Of a stretch of 64,000 bases of DNA, positions 15,437 to 25,038 are shown piece by piece. The notes below the pieces were generated by a model. The model was not told where the DNA came from, did not search any database, and saw only the letters and a list, made by a program, of their open reading frames with translations. Each line of letters begins with the position of its first letter. Within the stretch, counting starts at the first letter, position 1. The stretch is from Bacillus sp. P14.5 (lineage in GTDB: Bacteria > Bacillota > Bacilli > Bacillales > Bacillaceae_B), in the NCBI RefSeq assembly GCF_003316765.1, contig NZ_NIJF01000073.1, forward strand, positions 62,001 through 126,000, in the 5' to 3' direction. A program made the translations under genes and the position numbers.

Positions 15437-18098
15437 TAGAGCAAGCTATATGATTATGGTTGATGATTTACACAAACTATACAAAAACTTTGATATGGAA
15501 GACCCATTAAATCAAGCAATCAAGGATACAGAAAAAAACCTCATTAAAAAATGGGGTCAAATAGATGATGAATTAAGGGAAGGCTTGGCCTTGGAAGCTT
15601 ACGCAAAGTACGGTTCTTTTAATGTAGAAAAACCTGGTGTGTTAAAAGGCCCTGAAGCATTTAATTGGGGAGGGGATTCTAGGGGGTATTCATATTTCTG
15701 GCCAAGATATGAAAAGTATCTTCTAAATGAGAAGAACTGGGAAGAAGATACTGTCAGTTCTATAGATATTTCTACCAATGAGATACTAGATTGTATAGGT
15801 AACCCGAAGGCAAAAGAGAACTTTGATAATAGGGGATTAGTATTGGGTTATGTTCAATCAGGTAAGACAGCTAATTTTACAGGGCTTATCAATAAAGCTT
15901 TTGATGTTGGTTATAAACTGATAATTGTATTAGCAGGAATGCACAATGACTTAAGGACTCAAACTCAGCTCCGACTAGAAAAAGAGGTTGTAGGGACCAT
16001 AGATCCTATCACAAATGAAAGGCAAGGGGTAGCTAAGATAAAAACTGGTGGTACACAAATAGAAACATGGACCACCCCACAAGAAGATATCTCAACAGCA
16101 AATGCCATAGGGATTAGAAACTTAGAAAAGCCTATATTGGCAGTTGTAAAAAAACATAAGGATGTACTTCTAAATCTTATCGACTTGATTAGAAATAGTA
16201 TCAATATGTCCGGTGTTAATCCGCCAACTTTAATCATTGATGATGAGGCTGACCAAGCTAGTGTTGATACAGGTAATAAAACCAAACCAAGCACTATAAA
16301 CAAGCAGATTAGAGAGCTATTAAGCTTGTTCGATAAAAAGGCCTATGTGGGGTATACTGCTACACCGTTCGCGAATTTATTAATTAACGCTGAGGCGAAC
16401 CACAAAGATGTTGGAATGGACTTATACCCAAAAGACTTTGCAATATCTCTGCCTAAGCCTAAGGACTATTGCGGCCCAGACGAGTTCTTTAACACATCAG
16501 GATATATGGAAGATAATAAGCCAATGTATATTAGATATCTTAGTGAAACAGATGTTAGTTTACTAGATGATATAACAAGTAAAGATGATACAGATATATT
16601 TAAACAAGTTCCCCCAACTATGGAGGAGGCTGTTCTTTCATTTTTATTAACAATAGCTATTAGAAATCTTAGAGGGCATAAGAACGAACATAATTCTATG
16701 CTTATACACACTAGTAGGTTTACGGATATACAGAATACCATGTGCAGCGTTATTGAAAAGTTTTATAAAAAATTATCTAATGAAGTACTTTACGATTCGG
16801 ATAGTAAGTATATAGATAAATTAAGAGATTTGTATGAAGAAGATATTATTCCAGTTCAATCATTTATTGATTTGTCTGAAGAAAACCCAAAAGTTTACCC
16901 TTGGGTTGAAGTCTTTATAGAAGTTCGAAAGATTATTGGTAAAGTGGAAGTCATGGAAATAAACGGTGAGAGTGATGATGCGCTAGAATATGAAAAGCAT
17001 AAAGAAAATGGATTAAATGTAATTGTAATTGGCGGGAACAAGCTATCAAGAGGATTAACCTTAGATGGATTATCCATTTCCTATTACTACCGAAACAGTG
17101 CCATGTATGATTCGCTAATGCAGATGGGAAGATGGTTTGGGTATCGAAAAGGTTATATGGATCTATGCCGTATTTATACAAGTAAAGATCTCGCAGATAA
17201 CTTTGAACACCTATCGAATGTAATGAGTGAACTAAGAGAAGAATTCAAAAAATATGATAAGTTAGATGTTACTCCAGAAGAGTATGCTGCTAAAATGAAA
17301 GATCACGAGAGCATGAGTGTTACTAGTCCAAATAAAATGAGGGCTGCGGAAAAAACTCCAAATTACTCAAACAGCCTTCAACAAACTCGTATCTTTGATA
17401 AGGATAAGGCTTTCTATGATAGGAACATGGAGGCAACTCTTAAATTACTCCATAATATTGATGAACAATTTAAGGTGAAAGAAGGTTCTACTCGTTATCA
17501 TATAGCTAAACAAATACCAAGTACAACTATTATTGAATTTTTGTCTAATTATCAAACTAGTATAACTGCTTCAAAGGTAAATAGTAAGAAAATAGCTAAT
17601 TATATAGATGATTTAAATGATAAAGGAAAGTTGAACACATTCAATGTAGTTGTTGTAGATGTCACACCTAGCACCTTGAAAACAGCACAAGTAAAAGAAA
17701 AGAATATAAAAAAATGGAAAGTAAACTTAGGTCCTATATCAATTGAGAGTGCTGTATTAAGAAGTATCGCCAGAGATAAAGGAAAAGTTAATAGACTAGT
17801 AGATCTAGGAGCAATTGTTGCTTCTAATCAAGAGTTTGTTGATATTGAAGGCAGCTCTAATAACAAATCTGAAAATAGAGAACTACGGAACAAAGAGAAC
17901 CCAGTTCTTATGATATATCCATTGCATCCAGCTGTGGAACCATTTAAGAAGTTAAATATTAACTTTAGTGAGAATCTAGTACCAATAGGGATAGCTCTCT
18001 CATTCCCAGATATTGAATTGGAACCTTCAAGATCCGGTGAAAGAGCCCAAACTAGTAATGGGTACGTTCATAATCGAACAGTTGGAAGGAATAAATAA
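15414..18098 (+). CDS. Z1-domain superfamily II helicase-like protein
   Basis: An 894-residue Z1 protein. Walker A in LVLGYVQSGKTANFTG (about residue 145), DEAD-like LIIDDEADQAS, VGYTATPFANLLI (motif III) and the C-terminal Z1 block NKLSRGLTLDGLS, MYDSLMQMGRWFGYRKGY are all present. Length is typical. The start at 15414 lies 23 bases inside the ATPase gene; a downstream ATG (MIMVDDLHKLYKN) is an alternative. In this system type the protein is thought to translocate on or remodel DNA for the associated nuclease. It appears intact. Confidence 0.92.
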   Translation: MMLVSNFDRASYMIMVDDLHKLYKNFDMEDPLNQAIKDTEKNLIKKWGQIDDELREGLALEAYAKYGSFNVEKPGVLKGPEAFNWGGDSRGYSYFWPRYEKYLLNEKNWEEDTVSSIDISTNEILDCIGNPKAKENFDNRGLVLGYVQSGKTANFTGLINKAFDVGYKLIIVLAGMHNDLRTQTQLRLEKEVVGTIDPITNERQGVAKIKTGGTQIETWTTPQEDISTANAIGIRNLEKPILAVVKKHKDVLLNLIDLIRNSINMSGVNPPTLIIDDEADQASVDTGNKTKPSTINKQIRELLSLFDKKAYVGYTATPFANLLINAEANHKDVGMDLYPKDFAISLPKPKDYCGPDEFFNTSGYMEDNKPMYIRYLSETDVSLLDDITSKDDTDIFKQVPPTMEEAVLSFLLTIAIRNLRGHKNEHNSMLIHTSRFTDIQNTMCSVIEKFYKKLSNEVLYDSDSKYIDKLRDLYEEDIIPVQSFIDLSEENPKVYPWVEVFIEVRKIIGKVEVMEINGESDDALEYEKHKENGLNVIVIGGNKLSRGLTLDGLSISYYYRNSAMYDSLMQMGRWFGYRKGYMDLCRIYTSKDLADNFEHLSNVMSELREEFKKYDKLDVTPEEYAAKMKDHESMSVTSPNKMRAAEKTPNYSNSLQQTRIFDKDKAFYDRNMEATLKLLHNIDEQFKVKEGSTRYHIAKQIPSTTIIEFLSNYQTSITASKVNSKKIANYIDDLNDKGKLNTFNVVVVDVTPSTLKTAQVKEKNIKKWKVNLGPISIESAVLRSIARDKGKVNRLVDLGAIVASNQEFVDIEGSSNNKSENRELRNKENPVLMIYPLHPAVEPFKKLNINFSENLVPIGIALSFPDIELEPSRSGERAQTSNGYVHNRTVGRNK

Positions 18099-18099
18099 T

Positions 18100-19117
18100 A
18101 TGATAAATATATCCAATAGTTTTAACACACTAGTGGAACGAGCATCAAAAGATGAAAATAAAGATGTATACCAGCTAGAACCAATCCATTTTCAGAAGCC
18201 TTACCTTTTAATAGGGTTAGATTTATTAAATAATCAAAAGCGATTATATATAGATATTACTAATGAAAATTGGAATTCTGAACAACTAAAAGCATTTCCA
18301 ATGTGGAGAGGAATCCATATTAATCAAGAGTACTTTGCCAGAATTGGACCATTAAAAGAAAAAATTTTTTGGTTATATCACAGGAAGTTGATGAGAGTGA
18401 CGATATATTTGAAAATGTGCTGCAGAATATCGTGGATCATATTCTAGTAGACGAAGAGTTACCTTTGTATACCTCGATATATGAAGTGCTAGATAGATGG
18501 CATAATTTCTTTAAAAAGAAATGGGACGCAAAACTTTCTGAAGAAGAGGAAGCGGGTTTGTTTGGAGAATTATATTATATCAACAAATGGCTGGAAATTT
18601 TCCCATCAGATCCTCCTTTAATCATTAATGATTGGAAGGGACCCTTAAGATTCAGGATAGACTTTGTAAGAAAAAAAAGTGGTATAGAGATTAAAACTCT
18701 CTCCCCAAAGATAAGGGATGAAGTCAAGATTTCCAGTGAGAAACAGTTAGAGTTAAATCCAGTCATTAACGAGTTATTTCTATACGTACTTAAAATTGAG
18801 AAGAACGACACAGTTGGCTGCACTTTAGAAAATATTACAAAAAGTATTGAAGAGAAGCTTATTAAAAAAGCTCCATCACTTGCGGTTAAATTTAGAGAAA
18901 TACTTCTATTTAATAATATTAAGGTGGATGAGTATAACAGCAATTATTTTTTGTGCATGAAGAATTAGCCTACGAAGTAAAAGAGAAGTTTCCTAGAATA
19001 GAATCGAAACAGCTTCCTAAAGGTGTAAGCAGGATTTCTTATTCCCTAGACCTATCTCACTGTGAGGAATTCATAGTAGATGTGGAAGACGTGTTTAAGT
19101 TGAATAAAAGGAAGTAG
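18100..19117 (+). CDS. DUF4420-type PD-(D/E)XK nuclease, two homopolymer frameshifts
   Basis: Start ATG 18100 (MINISNSFNTLVERASKDEN), two bases after the Z1 stop and behind GGAAGG. The frame breaks at T6 18365-18370; adding one T gives GPLKEKIF-LVISQEVDESDD. It breaks again at T6 18947-18952, where adding one T gives NSNYFFVHEELAYEVKEK. It ends with TAG 19115-19117. The repaired protein is about 339 residues. The nuclease core is visible in FGELYYINKWLEIFP and then FRIDFVRKKSGIEIKTLS, where the Asp and the E-x-K form the PD-(D/E)XK site. This is the expected third member of the MutL-Z1-DUF4420-AIPR set. Two errors of the same type in one gene argue for sequencing faults rather than decay. Confidence 0.8.
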
Positions 19118-19121
19118 AGAA

Positions 19122-20963
19122 ATGATTGAAGATAAACGAAAACTAGAGTTTTTACAAGAATTCTTAGACACTGTCGAGCAGAAGGCAAATGTAATGGGAT
19201 CAAGACAAACACCTTTTTTGCAAGAGGTTCTTCCGTATATCAATATGGAGGACGAGCCTACACTCATTTACTATGCTAAGCGGGATTTAAAGCTCCAAAT
19301 AAACGGGTATTTATACTTTGAAGATACGAATGTCCTTAATCTCTATGTTGTTGATTATGAGCCATTATTTGAGAATGATTCTATACCGGTAGTAAATATG
19401 ACCACAATTAAAGAAGTCGCAAACAAAGCGAAAAGATTCTTTACCAACGTTGACTCTATCTTAGAGATAGCAGATAAATCGATGGAATTTCTTGATCTAA
19501 TTAAGTTAATTAGAAGTAATCGTAATGAGATAGAGGAAGTAAATATATTTGTAGTTTCTAGTAAATTTTATCTTACAAATAAACCAATAGATTTATCTAT
19601 TCCTGGAATAGAAACAGTTAATGTACATGTCTGGGATATGGATAGAGTATATAAACTCTCTGAAGCAGAGCAAGGAATAAGAGACTTTGATATTCAATTT
19701 GAAGAAGAGTATAACTCAACCATTCAATTAATGCACGTTCCCAACCCTGAAGGAAATGGTTTAATAGTTTGCTACATTGGTGCTATTCCTGCCAGCCTGC
19801 TAGCAAAACTTTATGATGACTGGGGGCCGAAACTGGTAGAGAGAAATGTGCGTTCGTTTTTACAAGCTCGCGGTGGTACTAACAAAGGTATACGAGATAC
19901 TTTAAAAGATCCCGAGCAACGAGAGCTGTTTGTCGCCTATAACAATGGTATTTCAAGTGTTGCAAAATCAGGTGACATTATTCAAATAGGGGATTCAAAT
20001 CTTTACGAGATTAAATCCTTAACTGGTTGGCAAATTGTCAACGGAGGTCAAACAACAGCTTCTATTCATCAGGCGTTCAAGAATGACATTGATCTCGAAG
20101 GAGTATATGTACAAACCAAATTAACCATTTTAAATACAGGTGAGGCAAATGCAGATCAGAATGTTGATCGTCATGATGTAGAAGATCAACTTATTGCAAA
20201 AATCTCTGAATATGCAAATACACAAAATAAAATAAATAAGTCTGATCTCATGGCTAATACAAGGTTTATGTCAGATATTGAAAAGCTATCTCGTAATACA
20301 TGGATACCAACTTTTGATAACCGTAAAGAAGAATCGAAATGGTATTTTGAGCGTGCCAGAGGCCAATACATGGTTGATATTAGCAGACGTTCAAAAGGGA
20401 AAGAACAAACAGCATTTAAAAAGATGTACCCAAAAGAGAAAGTTCTAAAAAAGGTAGAATTAGCAAAGTACTTTATGTCTTGGGAGGGGCATCCTCACGT
20501 TTCAAGTAAAGGCGGAGAGGAAGCTTTCAAGAAGTTTATGGACTTAAACAGCCAGTATTGGAAGCAAAGCCTGACTACTAATGAAGATGGAGAAGCCACT
20601 AAGCAGGTACAAAATATCAGCAGCGACTTTTACAAGGAACTTATTGCTAGAAGGCTCATCAATGCCTATGTTTCCGATGTAGTTGATGAAATGAAACTAA
20701 AAGGTTACAGAGCAAATGTTATTTACTACACTGTTGCTATGCTCGGTCATCTATACAAGGAGCGTATTTCCCTAATTGATGTTTGGGATAAGCAAGGGCT
20801 TTCTGAAGAATGGAGAGATGTAGTTAGGATAATTGCTGCTAATGCTCTAAATTATCTAAGGGAGTCAGCAGGCGATCAGAATGTTACTCAGTGGGCAAAA
20901 AAGCAAGATTGCTGGTCTGGGTTTATTAAGGAATCGGCTGATGTTTTGAGGGCATTGGTGTGA
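19122..20963 (+). CDS. AIPR family (abortive infection phage resistance) protein
   Basis: A 613-residue protein with the AIPR core. The segment LFVAYNNGISSVAKSGD followed by LTGWQIVNGGQTTASIHQAF (about residues 270-325) is the family signature (N-N-G-I and N-G-G-Q-T-T). The rest fits the long helical C-terminus (WYFERARGQYMVD, VELAKYFMSWEG). Starts four bases after the nuclease gene with GTAGAGAA as a weak ribosome site, so coupled. It closes the defence operon. Biochemical activity of AIPR proteins is not settled. Confidence 0.9.
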   Translation: MIEDKRKLEFLQEFLDTVEQKANVMGSRQTPFLQEVLPYINMEDEPTLIYYAKRDLKLQINGYLYFEDTNVLNLYVVDYEPLFENDSIPVVNMTTIKEVANKAKRFFTNVDSILEIADKSMEFLDLIKLIRSNRNEIEEVNIFVVSSKFYLTNKPIDLSIPGIETVNVHVWDMDRVYKLSEAEQGIRDFDIQFEEEYNSTIQLMHVPNPEGNGLIVCYIGAIPASLLAKLYDDWGPKLVERNVRSFLQARGGTNKGIRDTLKDPEQRELFVAYNNGISSVAKSGDIIQIGDSNLYEIKSLTGWQIVNGGQTTASIHQAFKNDIDLEGVYVQTKLTILNTGEANADQNVDRHDVEDQLIAKISEYANTQNKINKSDLMANTRFMSDIEKLSRNTWIPTFDNRKEESKWYFERARGQYMVDISRRSKGKEQTAFKKMYPKEKVLKKVELAKYFMSWEGHPHVSSKGGEEAFKKFMDLNSQYWKQSLTTNEDGEATKQVQNISSDFYKELIARRLINAYVSDVVDEMKLKGYRANVIYYTVAMLGHLYKERISLIDVWDKQGLSEEWRDVVRIIAANALNYLRESAGDQNVTQWAKKQDCWSGFIKESADVLRALV

Positions 20964-21068
20964 GTTTAGAGAGTGAAAACACTTCCTAGGTATTTACTTC
21001 AGTTTATGTACTTATACTGAATTTGATGAAGTTGAAACATACTAGTATGCTAAGCTTTTAGAATAAAG

Positions 21069-21111
21069 AACAAAGCAACCAACTATCAATGCAGGTTGCT
21101 TTGTTTTTCTT
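21069..21111. terminator. Bidirectional terminator
   Basis: AACAAAGCAACC and GGTTGCTTTGTT flank a 13-nt loop, with T-rich tails. It lies between the AIPR gene and the convergent membrane-protein gene. Confidence 0.8.
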
Positions 21112-22495
21112 ATTTGTCCTGTTTTTTAGAAAATAGTACCCCTAATAGGACTACTATTAAGGTTAATAAAGTTGAGTTGTTACTAGACTTTTTCTCACTT
21201 GCAATGCCATTTTCAACCGGCAATCCTGATTCTTCAAACGACTCTTGTTTAACTTCTGGTTTATCAGCTGTCTTTGCTGCTGAGGTCTGGGAGCGGTGTG
21301 CCGTGAATTTTTCGTAAACTATGTTAATGATTATCCCGAAAAATACTAACTGCAATAAGAAGCTGGTCAGCATTTCAATGAGTACGATGAAGCGAATGTT
21401 TCCCTTTGGTAAAACATCACCATAGGAACCGCCGAAAAACGTTGTACCGCTAAAGTAAATATAGTCGGCATATTGGTTGAAGGAGTCTTTATTGTCATTT
21501 ACGTAAATATGATCTCCGCCAAGTACTCTTGTGTCTGAAAGTATTTGGTTCTTAGTGAATCCTTGTTCTAATACAGATATAAAGCGTGGATGATCAAATG
21601 TACTATATACTATAGCGAAAAAGGAAATGATAATGAAGACCGCACCTACTATTAATCCAAGGAGCTTTGGTATGGTCAGGACTTCTTTATGTTTGATGAT
21701 GAAAATGGATAAATAATAGAAGATGAATCCTATGCCTAAAAAAAGTAGTGCTAAAAAGATTTTAGCTGCGAGCTCGTATTGTAACGAGAAAACCATTGCC
21801 GGAAAAGGAATGAGGAGGAGTGATGTCAGGCCATATAGTAAGCCGCTCCAACTCGGTATGGAAGATAATTTTTTCACAGAAAAGATAAAGATAAAAAAAT
21901 TAAGAATGAAGAAAACAGATAGAAAAATATAGATAGTACCAGGCAGGGTGGTCTCGGAACTACCGGAACCTGCTGAAATAAAACTGATATTCCAGACGCC
22001 AAAACTGTTATCCTTGGCGTTTTTTTCTTCTAATAAGAAATCCATTTTATAGTCAGAATCGATATTTTTATTTAAAGACCCATATCCATTCGCAAGGATT
22101 AATTGGTTAAAACTGTAGGTGTCCTCTTCAGAAAAGTATACAAGGTACTGGTTATTGTCCATTTCTTTTAAGTGTACGCTTTTATTCAAAAGAAGCTTTT
22201 CAATTTCTTTGATAGCATCAACTTCGGCAAATTCGTTGCCTGTAAGAGTGTAGAGTTCCAGTTCGCCCACGGTTTTATAGTCCATTCCAAAAGTGCGGAT
22301 ATCATTTACTTCCGCGAATTTCTGGTACTTTTCATAAATATCAGTGGAAACTCCATACAATTTAACTTCTTCTTGGTTATTGATCTCTAGTGTATCCACA
22401 CCTATTACTTTGGTGACTTTATTCTCCTCTGCTGAAACAGTTTGAGAAAAAAGCATGGTAAGAATCAAAATAAATAAAACCCTTATAAACCTCAA
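21110..22495 (-). CDS. Secreted nuclease-fold domain fused to an ion-channel-like membrane domain
   Basis: Start TTG 22493-22495 behind AGGAGGGA. Residues 1-22 are a signal peptide (VLFILILTMLFSQTVSAEEN). Residues 25-160 resemble a degenerate staphylococcal-nuclease-like (TNase) fold: KVIGVDTLEINNQEEVKLYG. Then follow at least four membrane segments. Near the end TTFFGGSYGDVLPKG with a following hydrophobic helix looks like a two-TM potassium-channel pore (Ion_trans_2), but with a non-canonical filter in place of TVGYGD. A further hydrophobic segment closes the protein. Family unnamed to me. An ion-conducting role is inference; the nuclease fold lacks the usual Arg/Glu active site as far as I can see. 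Confidence 0.7.
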   Translation of the reverse strand: MRFIRVLFILILTMLFSQTVSAEENKVTKVIGVDTLEINNQEEVKLYGVSTDIYEKYQKFAEVNDIRTFGMDYKTVGELELYTLTGNEFAEVDAIKEIEKLLLNKSVHLKEMDNNQYLVYFSEEDTYSFNQLILANGYGSLNKNIDSDYKMDFLLEEKNAKDNSFGVWNISFISAGSGSSETTLPGTIYIFLSVFFILNFFIFIFSVKKLSSIPSWSGLLYGLTSLLLIPFPAMVFSLQYELAAKIFLALLFLGIGFIFYYLSIFIIKHKEVLTIPKLLGLIVGAVFIIISFFAIVYSTFDHPRFISVLEQGFTKNQILSDTRVLGGDHIYVNDNKDSFNQYADYIYFSGTTFFGGSYGDVLPKGNIRFIVLIEMLTSFLLQLVFFGIIINIVYEKFTAHRSQTSAAKTADKPEVKQESFEESGLPVENGIASEKKSSNNSTLLTLIVVLLGVLFSKKQDK

Positions 22496-22655
22496 AAAAT
22501 CCCTCCTGGTAATAGAACCGGCTGCAACTAATTAGTTAATTCTGGAATCCTCATATATTATATACTAAGAGGTTGATAGATAGAAATTGCGAGGGATATT
22601 TCAAGACCGGATAGGAACTCTGCAATTAAATAAAGAAGAGAGCAGGGGAGATATC

Positions 22656-22958
22656 ATGCAAAACCTAACAAAAGAAATCCTAAAATTCCGAGACGACCGC
22701 GGCTGGAAGCACGACCACCGGGAAAAGGACCTGGCGATATCCATCGTCCTTGAAGCAAGTGAGCTTCTGGAGAACTTCCAATGGAAAACGAGTGAAGAGG
22801 CTGCTGCGGATACCAGACAGAATATCAAGGAAGAAATGGCGGACGTGCTAATTTATTTAGTGCAGCTGGCAGATTCACTTGATGTGGATTTAGAAGACGA
22901 GGTTTATAAGAAACTTGAGAAGAACAATGTTAAGTATCCGGTAAAGCAAGAAAGTTAA
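22656..22958 (+). CDS. MazG-like nucleotide pyrophosphohydrolase
   Basis: Start ATG 22656 behind GGGGAG; 100 residues. The helical MazG motifs are present: [16 protein letters not shown] (E-x-x-E-L) and IKEEMADVLIYLVQLAD (E-E-x-x-D), which place the four Mg2+ ligands. Short MazG-like proteins (YpjD/iMazG type) hydrolyse non-canonical nucleoside triphosphates to monophosphates as house-cleaning enzymes. Monocistronic; a terminator-like hairpin follows. Next to the defence island but a common chromosomal gene, so a defence role is not implied. Confidence 0.88.
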   Translation: MQNLTKEILKFRDDRGWKHDHREKDLAISIVLEASELLENFQWKTSEEAAADTRQNIKEEMADVLIYLVQLADSLDVDLEDEVYKKLEKNNVKYPVKQES

Positions 22959-22966
22959 TAGAGTCA

Positions 22967-23020
22967 TGGCCTGTTCCCCGCACACGGAAGAATGTAGGTG
23001 TTTAGGGGCAGGCCCTATTT
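22967..23020. repeat. GGCCTG/CAGGCC hairpin repeat
   Basis: A GGCCTGTTCCCC arm and a GGGGCAGGCC arm with a T-rich tail follow the MazG-like gene. Same family as 6838-6893 and 7196-7250; probably acts as a terminator. Confidence 0.6.
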
Positions 23021-23032
23021 ATGTGGATCAAT

Positions 23033-23215
23033 CCTCAGTTTTCTGCGGATTCTCAGACACATAAGGAATTCCACGTTCCACAAACTCCAGAACATCCTCC
23101 GAAATCGGATAGAGCCCTGTCTCCTCGGCAGGCATTTTCCTGACTTCCCAAAACTTATCCATCAGCTCTGTATCGCCTTCGAAACTATCATTAAGTTATT
23201 TCTATTAGTTAGGGA
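23033..23215 (-). pseudogene. Remnant of the 3' end of a MerR-type regulator gene
   Basis: Sequence and orientation match the last ~180 bases of the MerR gene at 41035-41781, for example TCGGATAGAGCCCTGTCTCC and CATCAGCTCTGTATC. The copy starts and stops abruptly, with no promoter or start. Confidence 0.8.
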
Positions 23216-23245
23216 CAGGTGGGACCTTGTCCCTAATTTTTTCGT
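23211..23245 (+). terminator. GGGACA hairpin
   Basis: AGGGACAGGT-GGG-ACCTTGTCCCT followed by AATTTTTT; a self-complementary stem with a U-tract. Confidence 0.6.
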
Positions 23246-23309
23246 GGGATAGTTCACCTGTCCCTTTGTCCCAGTACGCAGGTTTCCGTAAGCTGTTCAA
23301 TTATGGAGA

Positions 23310-23495
23310 ATGGATGAAAAATCGTATCTTGAAGGGAGGTCAGAAGAAATAATATCTGACAAAAGGTTAAGTCAATTGAAAAAGCTCCGCCATCCTGGTT
23401 TGAACAAAGTTGCTGAAGGCATCCAACGGGAGAAAAGAGCTGGTTATCAGGAAGCGTTGGTGGAGGTGATGGTAGAAGATTTGAAGCGGGAGTAG
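23310..23495 (+). CDS. Short hypothetical protein
   Basis: A 61-codon frame with a charged helical sequence (DKRLSQLKKLRHPGLNKVAE). GAGAATGG precedes the ATG, a poor ribosome site. It ends before the promoter region of the GNAT gene. It may be the tail of a lost gene. No family recognised. Confidence 0.3.
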   Translation: MDEKSYLEGRSEEIISDKRLSQLKKLRHPGLNKVAEGIQREKRAGYQEALVEVMVEDLKRE

Positions 23496-23607
23496 CATTC
23501 CCATAGTGATTTTTATTTAGATTTTTCAGAATTTTTCATACCAATCAGCTTAGATTATCCTTTTTATGTTAAAATAGAATAACAATCAAAAGAAAGTGAT
23601 TTGAGCT

Positions 23608-24141
23608 ATGCTATTAGATGCAGCTACAAACAAGCCAGTTGTTTACTATTTTCGAGAAGTGGTAAAAGAAGAAATAAAGGGTAATAGGTACCTTGCCGAT
23701 TCTGGCTGGGAATTTAATTGGCTTCACCCGATATCGCATGAGTTTAAGGTATTCGGGTTAGTTACAAACAATAATCCCGATTTTGTAGAAGGTCTTATTG
23801 CCTTGAAAGAAAACCCTGATGAAGACTTCCTTTGTGTAGATGTAGATATAATTGAATCTGCTCCCCAAAACAAGAAGTTTATAAAGGGTGTCCTAAACCT
23901 AGAGCGCTCACATATTAATGTGGGAAGAGTTCTCATAGCTTTTGCATGTTGGTACAGCTTAGATAAAGGGTTTGACGGGTATGTAGGTCTTACATCCAAA
24001 AACAGTAAATACCCCTTTTACTTTAATATGGGAGCTAAACAGACATTTGGGCAGCATTTTATGTTTGATAACGCTGCAGCTTCAAAACTTGTCGAACAAT
24101 ATTTTCCGGGAGGTGTATTATGGTGGCAGGGACCAAATTGA
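23608..24141 (+). CDS. GNAT-fold acetyltransferase-like protein
   Basis: A 177-residue protein. DEDFLCVDVDIIESAPQNKK, NVGRVLIAFACWYSLDKGFDGYVGLTSK and YYFNMGAK-like FYFNMGAKQTFG follow the GNAT order: beta-4, the acetyl-CoA loop (weak here) and the late beta strands. AAGAAAGTGATTT precedes the ATG. It overlaps by 22 bases an 86-residue gene in another frame, so the pair is coupled. GNAT enzymes with a small coupled partner include toxin-antitoxin pairs, but the partner here normally comes first in those, so this is only a thought. Substrate unknown. Confidence 0.7.
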   Translation: MLLDAATNKPVVYYFREVVKEEIKGNRYLADSGWEFNWLHPISHEFKVFGLVTNNNPDFVEGLIALKENPDEDFLCVDVDIIESAPQNKKFIKGVLNLERSHINVGRVLIAFACWYSLDKGFDGYVGLTSKNSKYPFYFNMGAKQTFGQHFMFDNAAASKLVEQYFPGGVLWWQGPN

Positions 24142-24380
24142 AATCAAGGTATATTATTAAAAGAACTCCAGGTGGGCATACTAGAACCAGGAGTGATATT
24201 ATGCGCAGAAGAGATATCGAAAGATTTGATAATGCTTTTCCAGATGGTGTGTTTGCATTCCCGGCTTCCATAGATTCTCCTAAAGTGAAAATAAGAGCGT
24301 TGGACAACTATTGTAAAGAGCATGGAGTAGAACCAAAAGATTTAACGGAAGAAGAAATGAAGCCGTTTCTTGTATACTAA
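24120..24380 (+). CDS. Small protein coupled to the GNAT gene
   Basis: 86 residues, start ATG 24120 preceded by GGGAGGTGTATT inside the GNAT gene, a good ribosome site. Basic N-terminus (KLKSRYIIKRTPGGHTRTRS), then an acidic helical C-terminus (KEHGVEPKDLTEEEMKPFL). Not recognised. A terminator follows directly, so the two genes form a unit. Confidence 0.65.
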   Translation: MVAGTKLKSRYIIKRTPGGHTRTRSDIMRRRDIERFDNAFPDGVFAFPASIDSPKVKIRALDNYCKEHGVEPKDLTEEEMKPFLVY

Positions 24381-24382
24381 GA

Positions 24383-24414
24383 AGTCCCTACAATGATTAG
24401 GGGCTTTTTATTTT
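24383..24414 (+). terminator. Terminator after the GNAT pair
   Basis: AGTCCCTA and TAGGGGCT stem with a 7-nt loop, then TTTTATTTT. Confidence 0.8.
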
Positions 24415-24801
24415 GATAGCATAGCTGTTTTGACATGCCTTACTGTGTTGATGCATTAGAAGCGCTGGGGCGTATCTCTTGCTTCCTTTTGCGTTTCAAA
24501 ATAACAGGCTTATACCAGTTAAAGTGAGTAAGTAGGTACAAATGACATTGGGAGATGCGAACCATTAGTCTACGGCTAAGGTATCCAGGTAGAGAGAGAG
24601 GGAACGGGAACCGTCCCCGGTTAGCCTTTCAAAACATAATCAAGGGGGGCAGGTACGTTGATTGGAATGGGCCAAGGAACCTGTCCCATGGTTTCAAGGC
24701 AGAAAATCGATAGAAACTAAGCCTGTCTAGCGAGCCCTACAGGATGAAGATGTGGATAGTTTAAGATTCCCTTTTAAACATGTCAATATTTCAACTATGA
24801 T
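24415..24801. other. Intergenic, no gene
   Basis: Contains short GGGAACGG/CCGTCCCC and GGGCCAAGG/CCTGTCCC pairs reminiscent of the GGGACAGG hairpin family. No coding frame found. Confidence 0.4.
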
Positions 24802-24832
24802 AAAAAGCTTGGTATGTTTCCCAAGCTTTTTA
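24802..24832 (-). terminator. Terminator for the small membrane protein
   Basis: AAAAAGCTTGG and CCAAGCTTTTT flank an 8-nt loop, eight bases beyond the stop codon on the minus strand. Confidence 0.8.
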
Positions 24833-24840
24833 CCTTTCAT

Positions 24841-25038
24841 CTAGTTATCTTTACCTTTATTAAATTCCTCATACTCTCCCCAAACTAAATAAATTATCCC
24901 TGCAATCAGCGCGAGTAAGCTGGCGTTACTAAGGGTGTCCCCAACATCAGCTTGCCACATGGCTTCACTTATATATTTAATTGAGATTAAAACTGTTGAT
25001 ATGGCGAAAAATGATATTCCCGCACTTCGTCTTTCCAT
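24841..25038 (-). CDS. Small two-helix membrane protein
   Basis: 65 residues, ribosome site GGAGAG nine bases before the ATG. Residues 8-27 (GISFFAISTVLISIKYIS) and 38-55 (ASLLALIAGIIYLVWGEY) are membrane segments; the tail is charged. No family recognised. Its own terminator supports it being real. Confidence 0.6.
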   Translation of the reverse strand: MERRSAGISFFAISTVLISIKYISEAMWQADVGDTLSNASLLALIAGIIYLVWGEYEEFNKGKDN

